From: DASTBU01 sp035711845
GTDB taxonomy: Bacteria; Acidobacteriota; Vicinamibacteria; Vicinamibacterales; 2-12-FULL-66-21
DNA: 30,284 nt
Reading direction: 5' to 3'
NCBI GenBank assembly: GCA_035711845.1
Contig: DASTBU010000145.1
Location: 1 to 30,284 of the forward strand
This document shows, in pieces, positions 14,173-23,064 of the stretch; positions within the stretch are counted from its first letter, which is position 1, and every line of letters starts with the position of its first letter. Both the position numbers and the translations under genes were made by a program. The notes below the pieces were generated by a model. The model was not told the origin of the DNA, did not search any database, and worked only from the letters and a program-made list of their open reading frames with translations.

Positions 14173-15066
14173 TTACGGTTCGCGCGCGGTCGACGGTTCA
14201 ACGTGAACCAGGACATCCGCCACCCAGGGCAGCTCGCGCTTGAGTGTCGCCCGTACATGTCCGCCAATGGCGTGCGACGCGGCAATCGTCAGTGTCGGGT
14301 CGACTTCGATGTGCAAGTCGATGTGGTACTGCAATCCCGTCTTCCGGGCGAGTACCTTGTCCACGCCCTCCACCCCCGGTACAGATCCCGCTGCCTTCGC
14401 AACTTCGCGGGTGAGGTGCGGGTCTGGCATCGTGTCGGCGAGCTCTAGTGACGTATCGCGCAGCACGCGAATGCCGGTGACGACGACGACGATGCCGACG
14501 ACGAATCCGCCGTAGTGGTCGGCGGCCAGAAATCTCTCCGCGTCGTAGGTTGCGAGTGCAACAGCGATGAGGGCAGCCACAGCGGACAGGATGTCGACCG
14601 TATCGTTCCAGGCGTCCGCGATCAGAGCGGAGCTCCGTAGGCGCCGGCCGGCACGAAACTTCACCGACGACATGATTCCGCGGAGTACGATGGCGCCGAG
14701 CAGCGCCCCTGCAGCCACGAGGCCCGGCGGTTCATGCCGGGCGCCGACTGCTTGAAGCGATTGATAGCAGATCATCGCGCCAGCCCCGGCAAGGATGACA
14801 CCCACCACGAAGGCCGCAAGCGTCTCGAAGCGCCCATGGCCGTACGGGTGATTCGCATCGGCTGGTCGCGCGGCCACACGCATTCCGATGAGGACAATGC
14901 TCGACGCGAGCACGTCCCCGGCGAACTCGAATCCGGTTGCCACCACCGACGTGGAATGCACGAGGAGACCGACGACGATATTGCTACCGGCCAGCGCCGC
15001 GCTGACGGCGATGCCCGCGATGGTAATGCGGCGCGCCTCCCGGTAAGACTCATCGAGGAAGTTCAC
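14173..15066 (-). CDS. Cation diffusion facilitator (CDF) transporter with unusual site residues
   Basis: The 297-residue protein has six predicted helices and a C-terminal cytoplasmic ferredoxin-like domain (about 205-295, ending in VHVEPS). It exchanges divalent metal for protons across the inner membrane. Family landmarks are NHPYGHGRFETLA after helix 2 and MPDPHLTREV in the C-terminal domain. The intramembrane site differs from the textbook one. Helix 2 reads ATGFEFAGD (E47-xxx-D51) where most members have H/D-xxx-D. Helix 5 reads ADAWNDTVD (N154-xxx-D158) where His or Asp is expected. The metal is therefore uncertain and may not be zinc. The ATG at 15066 is the start; no close operon partner is seen. 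Confidence 0.87.
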   Translation of the reverse strand: MNFLDESYREARRITIAGIAVSAALAGSNIVVGLLVHSTSVVATGFEFAGDVLASSIVLIGMRVAARPADANHPYGHGRFETLAAFVVGVILAGAGAMICYQSLQAVGARHEPPGLVAAGALLGAIVLRGIMSSVKFRAGRRLRSSALIADAWNDTVDILSAVAALIAVALATYDAERFLAADHYGGFVVGIVVVVTGIRVLRDTSLELADTMPDPHLTREVAKAAGSVPGVEGVDKVLARKTGLQYHIDLHIEVDPTLTIAASHAIGGHVRATLKRELPWVADVLVHVEPSTAREP

Positions 15067-15276
15067 GGTATGTCGAGTGCTTCACATGCTGTTCCCGGTG
15101 GTGGACGACTCCGAAGGATTCCGCGCCCAAGTGTCCATCTGGAGGGTAGGAGGTTCGCTCCAGGCCGCTGCTGCCAGGTGGCTGTCTCTCTCCTCCCTGA
15201 CGAATACGCCGAGTCCAGGTCCGCGCGGGTGCGCTCGTATTTGCCATCCGCATCACGGCATGATTAGCATGATTGC

Positions 15277-15472
15277 ATGAAAGCAGAGATCGACACGCCC
15301 TCGGAGGGGCGTCGAGATCAAGGTCGTAGGCAAGAGCGGGCAGATCTCGCTGGGCCAGCGATACGCAGGAAAGATGCCGCGACTCGAGCGTCGGGCGGTT
15401 GCTTTTCGTGATGGCGACTTCCTCCGGTTTATCTCCCTTCACCCGGACCACGACTCGCCGTACCAGCGGTAG
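15277..15472 (+). pseudogene. AbrB-like small protein remnant, frameshifted
   Basis: The first frame reads MKAEIDTPSEG from ATG 15277. One extra G in the gggg run at about 15305-15309 moves the rest to another frame, which reads GVEIKVVGKSGQISLGQRYAG and stops at 15472. Together they resemble a small AbrB/SpoVT-fold protein of the antitoxin type, from memory of similar sequences. The C-terminal third is degenerate. It is preceded by two catgatt repeats (15259-15275), possibly an old operator. No toxin partner is seen. The gaps 15067-15276 and 15473-15715 contain no other convincing gene; the latter has an open stretch (about 15490-15702) of unknown nature without a clear start. Confidence 0.35.
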
Positions 15473-15715
15473 TCCGCACGGCGACAGCACAGGCGCTTCT
15501 CGGTTCGACCACCTATCGCCCTGGTCGCAACCCGCGCAGCTCCGCCGGAACCTCTCTGCCAGTCCTGGACGCGATTCGAGTTAAGGCAGCCATAAGGTTG
15601 CGCCGGCAGACTGGCGTTGGAGCTTCTGAAAAACTGAGATCCGCCATGCAGAAACTCGACGAGGCCTACTGCCGTGGACAATCGAGAGCGTCGCCAGGGT
15701 GAGAGGGGGAGCCAA

Positions 15716-16384
15716 ATGCGTGTGCTGATTGTCGAGGACGACCCGCTGCTCGGTGATGCCCTCGCGGCAGGGCTGAAGCAGCGGGGATTCGTGGCGGACT
15801 GGGTGCAGGATGGGCGGGAGGCGCAGACCGCCGTCCGCACCGAGCCATTCGCGGCGCTCGTCCTCGACCTTGGGTTGCCGGGTCTGAGCGGCCTCGAGCT
15901 CCTGCGGAGCGAGCGCGCGCGAGGCAACAAGGTCCCGGTGCTGATTCTGACGGCGCGCGATGCCGTGCAGGACCGGATCACGGGCCTGGACAACGGCGCC
16001 GACGACTACGTGGTCAAACCGACGGACCTCGACGAGCTCGCGGCCAGGTTGCGGGCGCTCGTGCGACGGTCCAAGGGCGAGCCCGCGCCGCTCCTGAGCG
16101 TCGGGCAGCTGCTGCTGGATCCAGCCGCGAGAACCGTCACGCTCGACGGTCACGTGGTCGACCTGCAGCCCAGGGAATTCACGCTGCTCCAGGAGCTGAT
16201 GCTCAACGCGGGCCGCGTGCTGTCGCGCGAACAACTCGAGGAGCGAATGTATCGCTGGGGCGAGGCAGTCGAGAGCAATGCCGTGGAAGTCCATGTCCAC
16301 CACGTCCGGCGGAAACTCGGGGCCAATGTCGTGAAGACGATCCGCGGCGTTGGGTACGTCATGCCGCGAGGCGACCATGCCTAG
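15716..16384 (+). CDS. OmpR/PhoB-family response regulator
   Basis: The 222-residue protein has a receiver domain (residues 1-118) with acidic pocket EDD at 7-9, phosphoacceptor Asp51 (LVLDLGLPG), switch Thr in LILTARD and Lys in VVKPTDL. A winged-helix DNA-binding domain follows (about 127-220; LQPREFTLLQELMLNAGRVL, then VEVHVHHVRRKLG and GVGYVMP). It is of the QseB/PmrA/TctD subgroup. I chose ATG 15716, with gaggggg five to ten bases before, because the receiver fold begins there. The next gene, its kinase, overlaps its stop by 8 bases, so the two are translationally coupled. Confidence 0.93.
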   Translation: MRVLIVEDDPLLGDALAAGLKQRGFVADWVQDGREAQTAVRTEPFAALVLDLGLPGLSGLELLRSERARGNKVPVLILTARDAVQDRITGLDNGADDYVVKPTDLDELAARLRALVRRSKGEPAPLLSVGQLLLDPAARTVTLDGHVVDLQPREFTLLQELMLNAGRVLSREQLEERMYRWGEAVESNAVEVHVHHVRRKLGANVVKTIRGVGYVMPRGDHA

Positions 16385-17735
16385 ACCGCATCGCCGCTCC
16401 GTTCGGCGCCAGCTCCTCGTGCTGCTCCTCTCTGCCGTATCGGCGGCATGGATCGTTGCGGCGACCGCCAGCTACGTGGAGGCTCGACATGAAGTCTCGG
16501 AAGTGCTCGACGCGCACCTCGCGCAGACGGCATCGTTGGTCGGCGTGCAGTGGGATGGCGACGCCGACGCGATCGACACGGAGCACGCGCCCGTGCTGCA
16601 CCGATACACCCGCCGTGTGATGTTCCAGGTCTGGGAGGATGGACAGGTGCTCCGTCTGCATTCGCAGAACGCGCCGAACACGCCGCTGTCGCCGGTGCGG
16701 AACGGATTCAGCGACGCGACGATCGGCGGCTCCCGTTGGCGCGTCTTCAGCACACGGGTGCCGGGAGGCCGCATCCTCGTGCAAGTGGGCGAGCAGCTCC
16801 ACGAGCGCGACGAGTTGGCGACAGCGGTCGCGCGCAATTTCGTGGTGCCACTCGCGATCACCTTGCCGCTGCTCGGCGTGGCGATCTGGGCTGCCGTTGG
16901 CCGGGCGACGCGGTCACTGACGCACGTCAACCAGCAGGTGGCCACGAGAGCCGCAGACAACCTGAAGCCAATCGACGCCGCAGACGCCCCGTCGGAGATC
17001 GGCGCGCTGGTGACGAACCTCAATGACCTGTTCGGGCGTGTCCAGGGATTGATTGAACGGGAACGCCAGTTCACGGCGGATGCGGCACACGAGCTCAGGA
17101 CGCCGCTCGCCGGCATCCGTGCGCAGGCACAGGTCGCCAGGGGAGCCACGGATGACGCCGAGCGAAGGCGCGCCCTGGAAGGTATGATGGCCGGCTGCGA
17201 TCGTGCAACGCACGCCGTCGAGCAGATGTTGACGCTGGCTCGACTGGCGCCCGATGCGGTGTCGTTTCATCCGACCCCGGTCGAGCTCGGGACCGTGGTC
17301 AAAGCGACAATCAGCGATCTGGCGCCTGCCGTGCTCGCCAAGCAGATGGACATCGAGCTCACGCAAGACCAGCGGGTGTTCGTCTCGGGCGATGCGGGGC
17401 TACTGGGGATCCTCTTCAGAAACGTGATCGACAACGCCATTCGTTACAGTCCTCCGGGCACGAAGGTCGATGCCCAAATCGGGGTCGCCGGATCCGAGGC
17501 GCGCATTCGGGTCAGTGATGCAGGCCCCGGCATTCAGGCCGATCAGCACGCCAACATCGGCCGCCGCTTCTATCGCGCACCCGGGGCCCAGGCGCCTGGA
17601 AGCGGGCTCGGACTGTCGATCGTGCAGCGCATCCTCGACCTGCACCGGGGCACGATTCATCTCGATACGCCAACCCCGGGGGTTGGACTGCAGGTCACCG
17701 TTTCACTCCCGCGCGCGCGAGATGAGCACGCCTGA
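16377..17735 (+). CDS. Sensor histidine kinase, QseC-like
   Basis: The 452-residue membrane kinase has helix 1 at about 14-33 and a periplasmic sensor part of about 120 residues (QseC-type N-terminal domain). Helix 2 (VVPLAITLPLLGVAIWAAVG) is followed by a HAMP-like linker. The dimerisation/H-box is FTADAAHELRTPLAG with the phosphorylated His. The ATPase domain has N-box FRNVIDNAIRYSPPG, G1 VSDAGPGI, F-box RRFYRAPG and G2 GSGLGLSIVQRIL. It would phosphorylate the regulator encoded just before it. The start ATG 16377 overlaps the regulator's stop. Two small membrane proteins follow on the same strand at 17757 and 18303 and may be part of the same transcript; the stimulus is unknown. Confidence 0.92.
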   Translation: MPRPHRRSVRRQLLVLLLSAVSAAWIVAATASYVEARHEVSEVLDAHLAQTASLVGVQWDGDADAIDTEHAPVLHRYTRRVMFQVWEDGQVLRLHSQNAPNTPLSPVRNGFSDATIGGSRWRVFSTRVPGGRILVQVGEQLHERDELATAVARNFVVPLAITLPLLGVAIWAAVGRATRSLTHVNQQVATRAADNLKPIDAADAPSEIGALVTNLNDLFGRVQGLIERERQFTADAAHELRTPLAGIRAQAQVARGATDDAERRRALEGMMAGCDRATHAVEQMLTLARLAPDAVSFHPTPVELGTVVKATISDLAPAVLAKQMDIELTQDQRVFVSGDAGLLGILFRNVIDNAIRYSPPGTKVDAQIGVAGSEARIRVSDAGPGIQADQHANIGRRFYRAPGAQAPGSGLGLSIVQRILDLHRGTIHLDTPTPGVGLQVTVSLPRARDEHA

Positions 17736-17756
17736 GGAATTCGACAGGGAGGTCCA

Positions 17757-18287
17757 ATGTTGTTCTCGGAACGGAGTATCTGGACGATGGCGCACGGCAT
17801 CGGGCTCGGTGGGGCGGCGCTCCTGGGCCTGGCGGCAGCGTTGTTCTACCTTCACGCCGCTCGGCCGGCGCCGGTCTCGACGGCCACCGAGCCAGGGTCC
17901 CGCGCGTTGGCCGCGGTCACGGTCTTCACGGCGGTGATGCTCTGGCTCACGGTGATCGTCGGCACCTACATCCTCTTTCCCCCGTATCGTGCTACGCCAC
18001 CGCCCGGGACGGCTGACCTGAGCCAGTTCCCTCGGGCGTTGGTCCTCGCGAACCCCAACACGGCGTGGCTCCACGCCTTTGCGATGGAAATCAAGGAGCA
18101 CATGCCGTGGATCGCGGCGATGCTCGCGACAGCCGCCGCGTTCATCGCGGTCCGATACCCCGTAGCGGTGCTCAGGAATCCCTCGTTACGGAAGATGGTG
18201 TTCAGCCTGCTCGCGATCTCGTTCATCGTCGTCGCGTTCGTCTCATTGCTGGGTGTGTTCGTGAACAAGGTCGCGCCGTTGGATTGA
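17757..18287 (+). CDS. Four-helix membrane protein of unknown function
   Basis: I do not recognise this 176-residue protein. It has four hydrophobic helices (about 10-34, 50-74, 112-132 and 145-168). The loop between helices 2 and 3 holds FPPYRATPP and NPNTAWLHAFAMEIKEHMPW, with His residues that could suit haem or quinone contact; this is speculation. The ATG has a ggaggt SD four bases upstream. It lies 21 bp after the histidine kinase and 15 bp before another small membrane protein, so the three are probably one transcript. Confidence 0.7.
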   Translation: MLFSERSIWTMAHGIGLGGAALLGLAAALFYLHAARPAPVSTATEPGSRALAAVTVFTAVMLWLTVIVGTYILFPPYRATPPPGTADLSQFPRALVLANPNTAWLHAFAMEIKEHMPWIAAMLATAAAFIAVRYPVAVLRNPSLRKMVFSLLAISFIVVAFVSLLGVFVNKVAPLD

Positions 18288-18302
18288 TCGAGCTGGAGAC
18301 GC

Positions 18303-18644
18303 ATGATGACTACTACGTTACGGCCGCAAACGGCCGCCGCGGTTGATGCGAATGGCGCGGCGATGGCGTGCGTGCTGGCCGCCGGCATCGGTGCATTCGC
18401 CGTGGGACTCTTCGTGATCCTGAACGAGGCAGGAGTGTTCGCCGCCCCGGCGTTGTACGCCCCTGCCGGCGGCGTGACTGGCCGGACGACGTTCGCCACG
18501 CTCGTGTGGCTTGCCGCATGGGGTGTGCTGCACGCGCGCTGGAGAGCACGCGAGATCGCACCCGCCCGTATCTTCGGGCTGACGCTCGGTCTCATCGGCG
18601 TGGGCGTCCTCGGAACATTTCCCCCGCTGTGGGCCTTGCTGTAG
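18303..18644 (+). CDS. Small three-helix membrane protein of unknown function
   Basis: This 113-residue protein has three predicted helices (about 22-42, 62-77 and 90-110) and an Arg-rich cytoplasmic turn (HARWRAREIAP). No catalytic motif is seen. It follows the four-helix protein by 15 bp and probably belongs to the two-component operon. After its stop, 18645-18753 shows no gene. Confidence 0.65.
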   Translation: MMTTTLRPQTAAAVDANGAAMACVLAAGIGAFAVGLFVILNEAGVFAAPALYAPAGGVTGRTTFATLVWLAAWGVLHARWRAREIAPARIFGLTLGLIGVGVLGTFPPLWALL

Positions 18645-18753
18645 CGTCGCAGCGCCCGGAGGAGTTGCTGCACGGTAGGCCGCCCGGTGAATCGGGTCGA
18701 CCTGGGTCCGATCCGCGCGTGACGAGCGATTTCATGCGCGTGTGGAGGGTGGC

Positions 18754-18882
18754 GTGGCTGATCAGCCCTTGCTGACCGAACGCCAGAAGATGCTGGCCGG
18801 AGACCTGTACGACCCGTTCGATCCTGAGCTGGTGGCGGCGCGCGAGGGCGCCCGCGATCTCTGCCAGGCGCTCAATTCCACA
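18754..18882 (+). pseudogene. Maltose/galactoside O-acetyltransferase, N-terminal fragment
   Basis: From GTG 18754 (ggaggg SD four bases before) the frame reads VADQPLLTERQKMLAG, then LYDPFDPELVAARE and DLCQALNST. This is the N-terminal Mac domain of maltose O-acetyltransferase-type proteins. The likeness stops near residue 43; the frame then reads the antisense of a VOC fragment and stops at 18924. The left-handed beta-helix with the active site is absent, so this is a truncated gene. Confidence 0.6.
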
Positions 18883-18887
18883 CGCGA

Positions 18888-19043
18888 GAGCTCGACCGGA
18901 TTCCCGTCGGGATCCTCAACCTGAATCTGTCGGCCGCCCGGACCAGTTTCCATCTGATTGCGCAGTTTCACCCCGGCTCTCTTCAGTGCCTCGATCCGCG
19001 CTGGGAAGTCGGCGACGCGCAGGACCACGCGATTCCATAGGTG
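18888..19043 (-). pseudogene. VOC/glyoxalase-family protein, C-terminal fragment
   Basis: On the minus strand, WNRVVLRVADFPARIEALK, then MetGlu-GPGGRQIQVEDPDGNPVEL, is the last beta-alpha-beta-beta-beta unit of a vicinal-oxygen-chelate protein, with the typical DPDGNPVEL end. There is no N-terminal half and no start. Its 3' end abuts the broken end of the acetyltransferase fragment at about 18883-18888, so a deletion or rearrangement has joined two gene remnants tail to tail. Confidence 0.6.
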
Positions 19044-19141
19044 AGGATGACAAAAACGGCAGCGCTGGGGCACTGCCGGCCGGCGTGCTCACGCAGCTGC
19101 AACGAGCGTCAGCACGCCGGCGAGCAGCCTCAGGTGTGGTG

Positions 19142-19507
19142 CTATTTCAGGCTCTGCATATACGCGACGAGCGCATCCAGCTCTGCCTTGGGCAGACTGC
19201 CGTACTTGTTCGGCATGGGCGGCTTCTTGGTCGACTTGGTCTTCGCGGTCATCTCGGTCGGGTGCGTAATCCACTGGCGGATCTCGTCGGCCGTCAGCTT
19301 CTTGCCGACACCGTCCAGCGGATTCATCTTGTTGCCCTTGCCGGCGATGGCATGGCACATCGAGCATTTCTGGGAGACGTAGACGTCCTGTCCCTTCTTG
19401 ACCTGTGCGTCATCCTGGGCTGCCGCCAGCCACGGAACAGCCAGCACCGCGGCGAGGGTTATCGAGGCTGTCAGTGCCATTCTCCCTGTCGTGAGCGTTT
19501 TCGGCAT
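19142..19507 (-). CDS. Small periplasmic c-type cytochrome
   Basis: The 121-residue protein has a signal peptide (MALTASITLAAVLAVPWLAA, cleaved near AAAQ-D), one haem site CSMCH and a likely axial Met in KKPPMPNKYG. It ends with the usual C-terminal helix LDALVAYMQSL. It is a class I monohaem cytochrome, which would carry electrons in the periplasm. The ATG has a ggaggt SD four bases before it. It lies 36 bp after the MtrB-like gene on the same strand and is probably the last gene of the decahaem operon, where it could shuttle electrons to or from the outer-membrane conduit. Confidence 0.88.
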   Translation of the reverse strand: MPKTLTTGRMALTASITLAAVLAVPWLAAAQDDAQVKKGQDVYVSQKCSMCHAIAGKGNKMNPLDGVGKKLTADEIRQWITHPTEMTAKTKSTKKPPMPNKYGSLPKAELDALVAYMQSLK

Positions 19508-19543
19508 GTAACCTCCGGAAAGTAGGGTAGCTCCCGCGTAGAT

Positions 19544-21763
19544 CTACCAGAAATACGTCAAAGCGACCACAGCGGAGTGCGCCGTGTACGGGCGGTAGAT
19601 GTATCCAAGGACCAGCGAACTGGGTTGGGCGATGCTGTCGACGACTGTCTCATCGAACGCAAAGTCGTACACCCGGAACGGCTCGTACACGTACCCAACC
19701 CTGGCTGCCAGGCGGCTCGCCAGCCGGTGCCGCACATCGATGCGGAGCTGCTGCAGTTTGTTGTACACGTTCGGGAGCTGATTGGGCGGCGCCAATGGTC
19801 CGCCGGGAACGACCGCGTAGAAATAGCTCCCCTCCGCGTAGCTGTAATCATACGACACCCGCGCCTCGGTGCCGGCTCCGATCCTCGGAGGCGACACGTA
19901 GAGGGAAAAGTAGTTCACGCGCTCCGTCGAGTCCACGGTCCAGTCCCGGTTGGGGTCCGTTTCCTGCGGGGGGGTTTGGCCGGAGCTCGCTGACCGCGAG
20001 CGCTGCAATCCCGCGTAGCGTTCGTAGGTGTAGCTGGCGCCTGCACCGAGGCCGTTCGGCTGGCGGTAGTCGGCAGCGACCGAAAACAGCCGGAACGTCG
20101 ACTCCTGCAATCCGAAGTAGCTGTCGTCGAAGTCGTCCGTGCCGACGCCAGCGGAGGCGCTGAAGATCCAGAGATCGTTGGGCACGACGTCGACCTGGCC
20201 GGTGAACCGGTTACGAGTCCGGTTGGCGAGGTCGTAGTGCCGCATGTCGGGCTGCTCATGAATCTCGATGAGCAGGTCTTCGTTCAGGCCGGAGCCGCTG
20301 CGGTCGGCGTACTCGTAGTTGGCTCTGAACGTGAGCCACTGCGAGCCGACCGCGTCAGCGGTGAGGCGTAACATGTTCTCCCCGGTGTCTTCGAAAATGC
20401 GGAGGTCGTACCCGTTGTCATTGCGCGTGTAGCCAACCGTTACGGCGAAAGGCGGGATTCCGCTCCAGGTGGCGTCGGCGTCGAACGTCGTCCGATCGTG
20501 CGCGTAGAGTTCCGGCCCCCCCGTCAACGAGGTGCTCACCCCGTCGTCGTAGCTGACGAACTGCGGGATGTCGGCGGGCGGGGTCTGGTTGTCGTAGTCG
20601 TACCGCCGGAAACGAGCGCTGAATCGCCAATGGGTGATCGGGCGCGAGACGAGGTTCAGGTTCGTCGAAAAGACCCGGGCCTCCGCCTGGGCCGTGGCCC
20701 TCGGCAGCGGGAGCTGCGGCAGTGCCGAATTGATGGTGAACGGTTGGAGCGGCTCGTCGTTGTTCCAGGATCCAAGCGAGAGGAAACCTGTGAGTTGCGT
20801 GCGCCGGGCGAGCTTCGTGTAACCGGCGACGCTGACGGTCTGCGCCGAATTGGAGGGCCAGAGCGACATGCGCCCGCGGCCGGGGCCGTTGTCGGCATGA
20901 TCCTCCAGGCGCAGCGGGCTGTCCCACACCAGCGTGTCGTCGTGATTATCGAACCAGGATCCGGTATACGCGGCGCGAAGCATCTGGCGGCCGTTCGTCC
21001 ACTCGGTGCCCACGCTGAAGTCGTTCGCCCGCGAGTTGTACGGCAACGCCACCTCGACATCGTTGCTGAACCCGAAGCTCGCCCCCCAGGGCAGCTCGCC
21101 CACGTGGCGCTGGGTGGTGAACGCCGCCGTCACGTCGAGCTGTGGCGTCGGCGTGGCCTTGAAGCGCACGTCGCCGATGTCGCGGCGCTCGTGGAGCTCG
21201 AATCGTGGCGCGAGCGCCAGGTAGGCCGACAGGTTCCCCTGGCCGCTCTGAATCGCGCGCTGTGTCGCGTCGTCGAGCTCGAGGGTGCCGCCGGACCCCG
21301 TATACGGCGTTGCGGTGTCGACGCTGTAGAACTGCGGGATCTCGTCCCACAGTCCCAAAACGACGAAGCGGCCGACCTGCTCGTAATTCGCGAAGTATCG
21401 CTGATCGCGCCACCCGACGTTGTCCGCCGACGCCTGGAACAACCAGCTGCCCCCCGGATCTTCCCGCGCATACCGTGCGTCGGTGAAGAGCACGCCGTCC
21501 CTGATGTCCTGGTACCGCTGGAACCTGGCCGGGTCTCCGTCCACGCTGGTAAACCGGCCACCGAAACTGAACTGCCGCCAGGTGGGCTCGAACAGGCTGC
21601 CCGCCACCTCGGCCGTCGCCTGCGGCGCGTCCTGCCGACCGGCCGTCGCCGGCGAGGTTGGCGGGGTGGGAGCCGATGACGGAGTCACCGCCTGTGCCTG
21701 CACGGCAGCCGGCCAGACGAGCCAGAGCCAGCAGATCAGATGTATCGGCGCGAGGGACCGCAT
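19544..21763 (-). CDS. MtrB/PioB-family outer-membrane beta-barrel
   Basis: The 739-residue protein has a signal peptide (IHLICWLWLVWPAAVQA) and a Pro/Ala-rich linker. From about residue 60 it has a long series of alternating beta strands (FSFGGRFTSVDGDPARFQRY, a hallmark of the family start) ending in the barrel-closing aromatic VVALTYFW. Family members are porins of about 26 strands that hold a decahaem cytochrome through the outer membrane, forming the MtrAB/PioAB/DmsEF electron conduit. The decahaem gene lies just upstream, 15 bp away, and a small cytochrome follows. A cggagg SD precedes ATG 21763. The N-terminal CxxC seen in Shewanella MtrB is not present. No outer-surface MtrC-type cytochrome is encoded in the window. 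Confidence 0.9.
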   Translation of the reverse strand: MRSLAPIHLICWLWLVWPAAVQAQAVTPSSAPTPPTSPATAGRQDAPQATAEVAGSLFEPTWRQFSFGGRFTSVDGDPARFQRYQDIRDGVLFTDARYAREDPGGSWLFQASADNVGWRDQRYFANYEQVGRFVVLGLWDEIPQFYSVDTATPYTGSGGTLELDDATQRAIQSGQGNLSAYLALAPRFELHERRDIGDVRFKATPTPQLDVTAAFTTQRHVGELPWGASFGFSNDVEVALPYNSRANDFSVGTEWTNGRQMLRAAYTGSWFDNHDDTLVWDSPLRLEDHADNGPGRGRMSLWPSNSAQTVSVAGYTKLARRTQLTGFLSLGSWNNDEPLQPFTINSALPQLPLPRATAQAEARVFSTNLNLVSRPITHWRFSARFRRYDYDNQTPPADIPQFVSYDDGVSTSLTGGPELYAHDRTTFDADATWSGIPPFAVTVGYTRNDNGYDLRIFEDTGENMLRLTADAVGSQWLTFRANYEYADRSGSGLNEDLLIEIHEQPDMRHYDLANRTRNRFTGQVDVVPNDLWIFSASAGVGTDDFDDSYFGLQESTFRLFSVAADYRQPNGLGAGASYTYERYAGLQRSRSASSGQTPPQETDPNRDWTVDSTERVNYFSLYVSPPRIGAGTEARVSYDYSYAEGSYFYAVVPGGPLAPPNQLPNVYNKLQQLRIDVRHRLASRLAARVGYVYEPFRVYDFAFDETVVDSIAQPSSLVLGYIYRPYTAHSAVVALTYFW

Positions 21764-21778
21764 GCGTGCCTCCGACCG

Positions 21779-22753
21779 CTATCGCATGTAGAACTGCCCG
21801 GACGGGTGGTTCGAGCCATGGATGTTCGAGTGGCAGTTCACGCACGAGCGTCCGAACATCCGGTTGCTCTTGTTGACGGTAATCTCGTCGTTGTCGTAGA
21901 TGGATGCCGGATGGCGCGTCGCGATGTGGCACCGCTGACACAGCATCGGCATCCGAACCACCAGCATCCTGTCGTTCGACGAGCCGTGGGGATCGTGGCA
22001 CGTGGCGCAGTTCTCCCGCACCGGGGCGTGCTCCCACAGCACCGGTCCGCGCATCTCGGTATGGCAGCTCGTGCAGCTCTCGGCCACGGAGCTGCCGACC
22101 CTGAGCGCCTTGACGTTGCTGATGGAACCGTGCGGGTTGTGACACGACGAGCACGACAGCTTGCCCTCGCGCACGGGCATGTGTGCAACGCCGCGCTCGG
22201 TCTTTGCGACCTGCGTGCGGTGGCACGTGGCGCAGAGTTCGGTCTGCGTCGTCTTGACGAGCTGGCGCTCGAACGACTTCGGGTCGTGAACGCTGTGGCA
22301 GGTGGTGCAGGAGAGCTTCCGGCTCTCGTGTGCGCTGCCTTCCCACCCCGCATGATTCCCACGGTTGTGACACGTCAGACACGTCTCGCTGATCGCGTCG
22401 GGTGCCATCTCCCCGAACTTCCGAATATGGCCTTTCTGCTCGTCGTCCACGTGCGCCTGGCCCGGGCCGTGGCAGGTCTCGCAGCCATGGGTCGCGGCAG
22501 GGGACCGGGGATTCTTCGCCTGCGCATGCTGCGTTCCCTTTAGCGAGTCACCCTCGGCACTGTGACAGGCCACGCATGTGTCGCTCCCCGCGTACCCCGC
22601 CTGGGGGACCGTCGGCGCGGGTTGTGGCCCGGCTGCCTGTGACGCCGGCGCCTGGAGATCGACGCCTTCGCCGGGCGCGATGGCGCCGGTCAGGCGGGTG
22701 GTAATTGCCAAGGCGAAGAGACAGACGGCGGTGAGACTCAAGCGGTGTGACAC
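21779..22753 (-). CDS. Decahaem c-type cytochrome, DmsE/MtrA/PioA family
   Basis: The 324-residue protein has a signal peptide (LSLTAVCLFALAITTRL) and ten CxxCH haem sites, in order CVACH, CETCH, CLTCH, CTTCH, CATCH, CSSCH, CTSCH, CATCH, CQRCH and CVNCH. This number and spacing fit the periplasmic decahaem wire that inserts into an MtrB-type barrel. I chose GTG 22753 (MSHRLSLTAV) because it places the signal peptide at the N-terminus and has gagggg four bases upstream; the open frame continues upstream without sense. It heads the operon with the porin and the small cytochrome, and diverges from the formate dehydrogenase operon across 311 bp (22754-23064), which holds no gene and presumably both promoters. 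Confidence 0.93.
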   Translation of the reverse strand: MSHRLSLTAVCLFALAITTRLTGAIAPGEGVDLQAPASQAAGPQPAPTVPQAGYAGSDTCVACHSAEGDSLKGTQHAQAKNPRSPAATHGCETCHGPGQAHVDDEQKGHIRKFGEMAPDAISETCLTCHNRGNHAGWEGSAHESRKLSCTTCHSVHDPKSFERQLVKTTQTELCATCHRTQVAKTERGVAHMPVREGKLSCSSCHNPHGSISNVKALRVGSSVAESCTSCHTEMRGPVLWEHAPVRENCATCHDPHGSSNDRMLVVRMPMLCQRCHIATRHPASIYDNDEITVNKSNRMFGRSCVNCHSNIHGSNHPSGQFYMR

Positions 22754-23064
22754 GACGCCCCTCGACAGCGCTCTTCGGCGCAACCCACCTGGCCCAGGTG
22801 GTGGCGCCAGCCACGCACAGGTCGTGCCGCTCCCGTCGACCGGCGCAGCGACGGGCACCCTGGGGAAGCGAGACACGCTGGGTTGTTGTATCTCTCGAAA
22901 TCCGTTCCGGCCCGGGCCATCCTCCTGGTCCGGTTGGTCGGAGATCCTCCGGAATGTTGGAGCATTGCCCGCTAATCCTCCCGCAGCGGTCGCAGTTTGG
23001 GCACGCAATTCTGGCGTATCGCAGCGACTGAACCGGGCACGGCTTTGGAAAGTCGGCTTCCCTC

